NCBI GenBank assembly: GCA_021795275.1
Contig: JAJYPO010000094.1
Span: 1-8,554, forward strand
Length of the DNA: 8,554 bases
Direction: 5' to 3'
DNA from: Nitrospirota bacterium
GTDB lineage: Bacteria > Nitrospirota_A > Leptospirillia > Leptospirillales > Leptospirillaceae
Shown here piece after piece: positions 6,858 through 8,554 of this stretch. The notes beneath the pieces were generated by a model, which searched no databases, had not been told where the DNA came from, and worked only from the letters and a program-made list of their open reading frames with translations. A program made the translations under genes and the position numbers. How positions within the stretch are numbered: position 1 is the stretch's first letter; each line of letters begins with the position of its first letter.

Positions 6858-7340
6858 TCATGTCTCCGAAACGAGACGTCCGATCGCCCGGAGATCCGGG
6901 AGTGAAGGAAGCCGCCCCTCCTTCGTCTCCGGACGTTCGAGAAAAGCGGCGATCCTTTTCTCGAGAATGCGGAATGTCCGGCGGAAGGCCTCCAGGGTGA
7001 CCCGGTCGTCTCCCCGGACCGCATCCGGATCGGGAAGGCCCCAGTGAACGCGGGGAGCCTTCGAGAGAAACAGCGGACACGCCTCTCCCGCCGCGCTGTC
7101 GCACAGAGTCACCACCAGGTCGAACGGTCCGGGGAGCAAATTCCAGGACTTGCTCGAAAGTCCCTTCACGGGAACGCCCTCCTCGGAGAGGACGGCCAGG
7201 GCCCGGGGATGAATGCGCCCCTTCGGCTGGCTTCCGGCGCTCTCCGCATGCCATCCCTCCGGAGCGAGATGATTGAACAGGGCCTCGGCCATGATGGACC
7301 GGCAGGAGTTTCCTGTACAAAGAAAAAGAACCTTCATCAT
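6858..7340 (-). CDS. arsC: Thioredoxin-type arsenate reductase (low-molecular-weight phosphatase fold)
   Basis: This 160-residue cytoplasmic enzyme reduces arsenate to arsenite, making the substrate of ArsB. The N-terminal CTGNSCRS loop (8-15) is the CX5R phosphatase pocket, with nucleophile Cys8, a second Cys13 and Arg14. Cys80 and Cys88 (TLCDSAAGEACP) are placed as the redox relay that passes the disulfide to thioredoxin. LPDP with Asp104 is the conserved acidic catalytic loop. It is longer than the 131-residue S. aureus enzyme by a basic C-terminal tail (about 136-160). Two ATG codons stand in tandem; AGGAG lies eight bases before the first. It is not the unrelated glutaredoxin-type ArsC of E. 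coli plasmids. The gene is first in the minus-strand unit, divergent from arsB. Confidence 0.94.
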   Translation of the reverse strand: MMKVLFLCTGNSCRSIMAEALFNHLAPEGWHAESAGSQPKGRIHPRALAVLSEEGVPVKGLSSKSWNLLPGPFDLVVTLCDSAAGEACPLFLSKAPRVHWGLPDPDAVRGDDRVTLEAFRRTFRILEKRIAAFLERPETKEGRLPSLPDLRAIGRLVSET

Positions 7341-7353
7341 TGCCCCCTCTCCT

Positions 7354-7379
7354 CCCGCCCGAAAAACACCGGGGGCGGG
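7354..7379 (-). promoter_or_regulatory. Leader hairpin abutting the arsC ribosome binding site
   Basis: CCCGCCC (7354-7360) and GGGCGGG (7373-7379) form a perfect 7-bp GC stem with a 12-base loop. In the arsC transcript its 3' arm directly touches the AGGAG at 7353-7349. Such a stem could influence translation initiation, but no alternative pairing was demonstrated and GC-rich DNA yields such stems by chance. Confidence 0.25.
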
Positions 7380-7406
7380 ATTGACCGAGACTCCCTATGG
7401 TCACCG

Positions 7407-7435
7407 TTGCAATACTTCGACTATTAAATTAATAT
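7407..7435 (+). promoter_or_regulatory. Candidate arsB promoter
   Basis: TTGCAA (7407-7412) and TAATAT (7430-7435) are separated by exactly 17 bp in an AT-rich island. This is a good match to a housekeeping-sigma promoter. Initiation would fall near 7442, inside the inverted repeat at 7439-7461, so a repressor bound there would block arsB. The leader would be about 150 bases long. Confidence 0.5.
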
Positions 7436-7460
7436 TGTATTGATTTAAAATTGAAATCAA
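7432..7460 (-). promoter_or_regulatory. Candidate arsC-arsR promoter overlapping that of arsB
   Basis: On the minus strand TTGATT (7460-7455) and CAATAT (7437-7432) are 17 bp apart. The -35 box lies within the right arm of the inverted repeat, and the -10 box overlaps the arsB -10. Divergent promoters would thus share one control point. The -10 is imperfect and AT-rich DNA offers many near matches. Confidence 0.35.
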
Positions 7461-7461
7461 T
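7439..7461. promoter_or_regulatory. Perfect 8-bp inverted repeat, candidate ArsR operator
   Basis: ATTGATTT (7439-7446) and AAATCAAT (7454-7461) are exact inverted copies separated by seven bases. ArsR/SmtB repressors are dimers that bind AT-rich inverted repeats overlapping promoters. This one covers the predicted arsB start point and the -35 box of the opposing promoter. A further inverted repeat, TTAAAT/ATTTAA (7425-7430 and 7443-7448), lies around it. Binding by the ArsR encoded here is inferred. Confidence 0.45.
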
Positions 7462-7593
7462 CCTTACCACAACCTTATCCCATTTCACGCAGACTTCAAG
7501 AAAAATCACATATTTTGCCGGCGCGTTTACAGCGGGGGGGCATTCCGATAACATGACCCTTTGCCCGCCGCCGCAACCAACGAAAAGGACACC

Positions 7594-8554
7594 ATGCTGG
7601 CTCTCTCGATCTTCCTGATCACGCTCGTCTTCGTCATCTGGCAACCCCGGGGCCTCGGCATCGGGTGGAGCGCGACAGGAGGGGCTCTTCTGGCCCTGGC
7701 CACGGGGGTCATCCACCTCCGGGACATCCCCGTCGTCTGGCACATCGTCTGGGACGCGACCTTCACCTTCGTGGCACTGATCATCATCTCCCTCCTTCTG
7801 GACGAGGCGGGATTCTTCCACTGGTCGGCCATCCACATCGCCCGGGCCGGAGGAGGCTCGGGACGGCGCCTCTTCCCTCTCATCATCCTTCTGGGCGCCG
7901 GAATCTCGGCGGTCTTCGCCAACGACGGGGCGGCCCTGCTTCTCACCCCCATCGTGCTGGCCCTTCTCTTACGCATGGACATCTCCCCCCGGGGAGCACT
8001 GGCATTCATCATCGCCACCGGCTTCATCGCCGACACGGCGAGTCTGCCCTTCATGATCTCGAACCTCGTCAACATCATCGTCGCCAAATACTTTCACATT
8101 CCCTTCGACCGCTACGCCGCCGTCATGGTCCCTGTGGACCTTGTCTCCATCCTGGCGACCCTCGTTATGCTGTGGCTGCTCTTCGGATCCCATCTGCCCC
8201 GCCGATACCACCTGGAAAAGCTCCCTGAACCCAGGAGCGTGATCCAGGACCCGGTCATCTTCCGGGCGGCCTTCCCCGTTCTGGGAGCGATTCTTGTAGC
8301 CTACTTCCTTACCGCCCGCCTCCACCTTCCGGCCTTCGTCATCATGTCGGCGGCCGCCCTCTTCCTTCTGGTCCTGGCCGGGCGCTGGCACAGCCGGAGC
8401 CAGACCCCTCCCATTTCCGTCAGGAGGGTCCTGAAAGAAGCTCCCTGGCAGATCGTCCTCTTCAGCCTGTCCATGTACCTGGTGGTCTATGGCCTCAAGA
8501 ACGCCGGCCTCACCGACCATCTGGCCCTCCTGCTGGAGAAAATCGGGCGCTCGG
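7594..8554 (+). CDS. arsB: ArsB arsenite efflux permease, 3' end beyond window
   Basis: This integral inner-membrane pump exports arsenite (and antimonite) from the cell, driven by the proton gradient or by an ArsA ATPase if one is present. The 320 codons visible match E. coli ArsB (429 residues) closely along their length: IWQPRGLGIGWSATGGALLAL (15-35, two short blocks), DIPVVWHIVWDATFTF (44-59), FANDGAALLLTPI (108-120), GFIADTASLPFMISNLVN (143-160), MVPVDLVSILATLVML (178-193) and PWQIVLFSLSMYLVVYGL (284-301). The sequence is a chain of hydrophobic segments with short polar loops, and no signal peptide is needed. About the last quarter lies outside the window, so downstream partners such as arsH or arsA cannot be judged. 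The ATG has AAGGA four bases upstream. It is divergent from arsC and arsR across a shared control region. Confidence 0.97.
   Translation, partial: MLALSIFLITLVFVIWQPRGLGIGWSATGGALLALATGVIHLRDIPVVWHIVWDATFTFVALIIISLLLDEAGFFHWSAIHIARAGGGSGRRLFPLIILLGAGISAVFANDGAALLLTPIVLALLLRMDISPRGALAFIIATGFIADTASLPFMISNLVNIIVAKYFHIPFDRYAAVMVPVDLVSILATLVMLWLLFGSHLPRRYHLEKLPEPRSVIQDPVIFRAAFPVLGAILVAYFLTARLHLPAFVIMSAAALFLLVLAGRWHSRSQTPPISVRRVLKEAPWQIVLFSLSMYLVVYGLKNAGLTDHLALLLEKIGRS

Noticed and set aside
7429..8520. Minus-strand open frames opposite arsB
   Set aside because: Their Met/Arg- or Asp/Glu-rich compositions are antisense shadows of the strongly hydrophobic arsB coding sequence.
1..8554. CRISPR array, tRNA or rRNA genes
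   Set aside because: No regularly spaced repeats and no tRNA- or rRNA-like segments were seen on either strand.

Overview
The window is GC-rich bacterial DNA (by eye, clearly above half G+C) from what looks like an acid- and metal-exposed chemolithotroph. The arsenic genes resemble those of acidophiles such as Acidithiobacillus ferrooxidans: arsC and arsR run together, divergent from arsB, and ArsR carries all its cysteines in a C-terminal Cys-Cys...Cys tail. With the intracellular glucoamylase and PfkB-type kinase, my best guess is a Leptospirillum-like or similar acidophile. That is inference from protein style and layout, not a proven assignment.

Layout. Bases 1-322 carry no convincing gene. 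They look like the right end of an IS200/IS605-type (TnpB-bearing) element, with a multi-hairpin region resembling a TnpB omega-RNA scaffold that ends in a strong terminal hairpin at 293-315. Two genes follow on the minus strand, transcribed right to left: a GH15 glucoamylase-like enzyme (1501-3849) and then a PfkB-type phosphofructokinase (442-1401). A divergent control region (3850-4046) separates them from a plus-strand pair, a histidine-phosphatase-family enzyme (4047-4652) and glucose-6-phosphate isomerase pgi (4649-6292), joined by an ATGA stop/start overlap. A stem-loop terminator lies between pgi and the convergent ars genes.

The right third is an arsenic resistance locus. arsC (thioredoxin-type arsenate reductase, 6858-7340) and arsR (repressor, 6321-6707) lie on the minus strand. 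arsB (arsenite efflux permease, from 7594, cut by the window end) lies on the plus strand. The 253-bp region between arsC and arsB is strikingly AT-rich in its middle and holds overlapping divergent promoter candidates plus a perfect 8-bp inverted repeat, a plausible ArsR operator.

How the genes work together. The four carbohydrate genes fit mobilisation of an internal glucan store: glucoamylase frees glucose from glycogen-like polymer, Pgi interconverts glucose-6-P and fructose-6-P, and PfkB phosphorylates fructose-6-P. No glucose kinase is visible here. In the ars locus ArsC reduces arsenate to arsenite, ArsB exports arsenite, and ArsR is expected to repress both divergent units until it binds arsenite. 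I found no wholly new system. The most interesting points are the IS right end with its omega-RNA-like structure, the altered cysteine spacing in ArsR, and the compact divergent ars control region.
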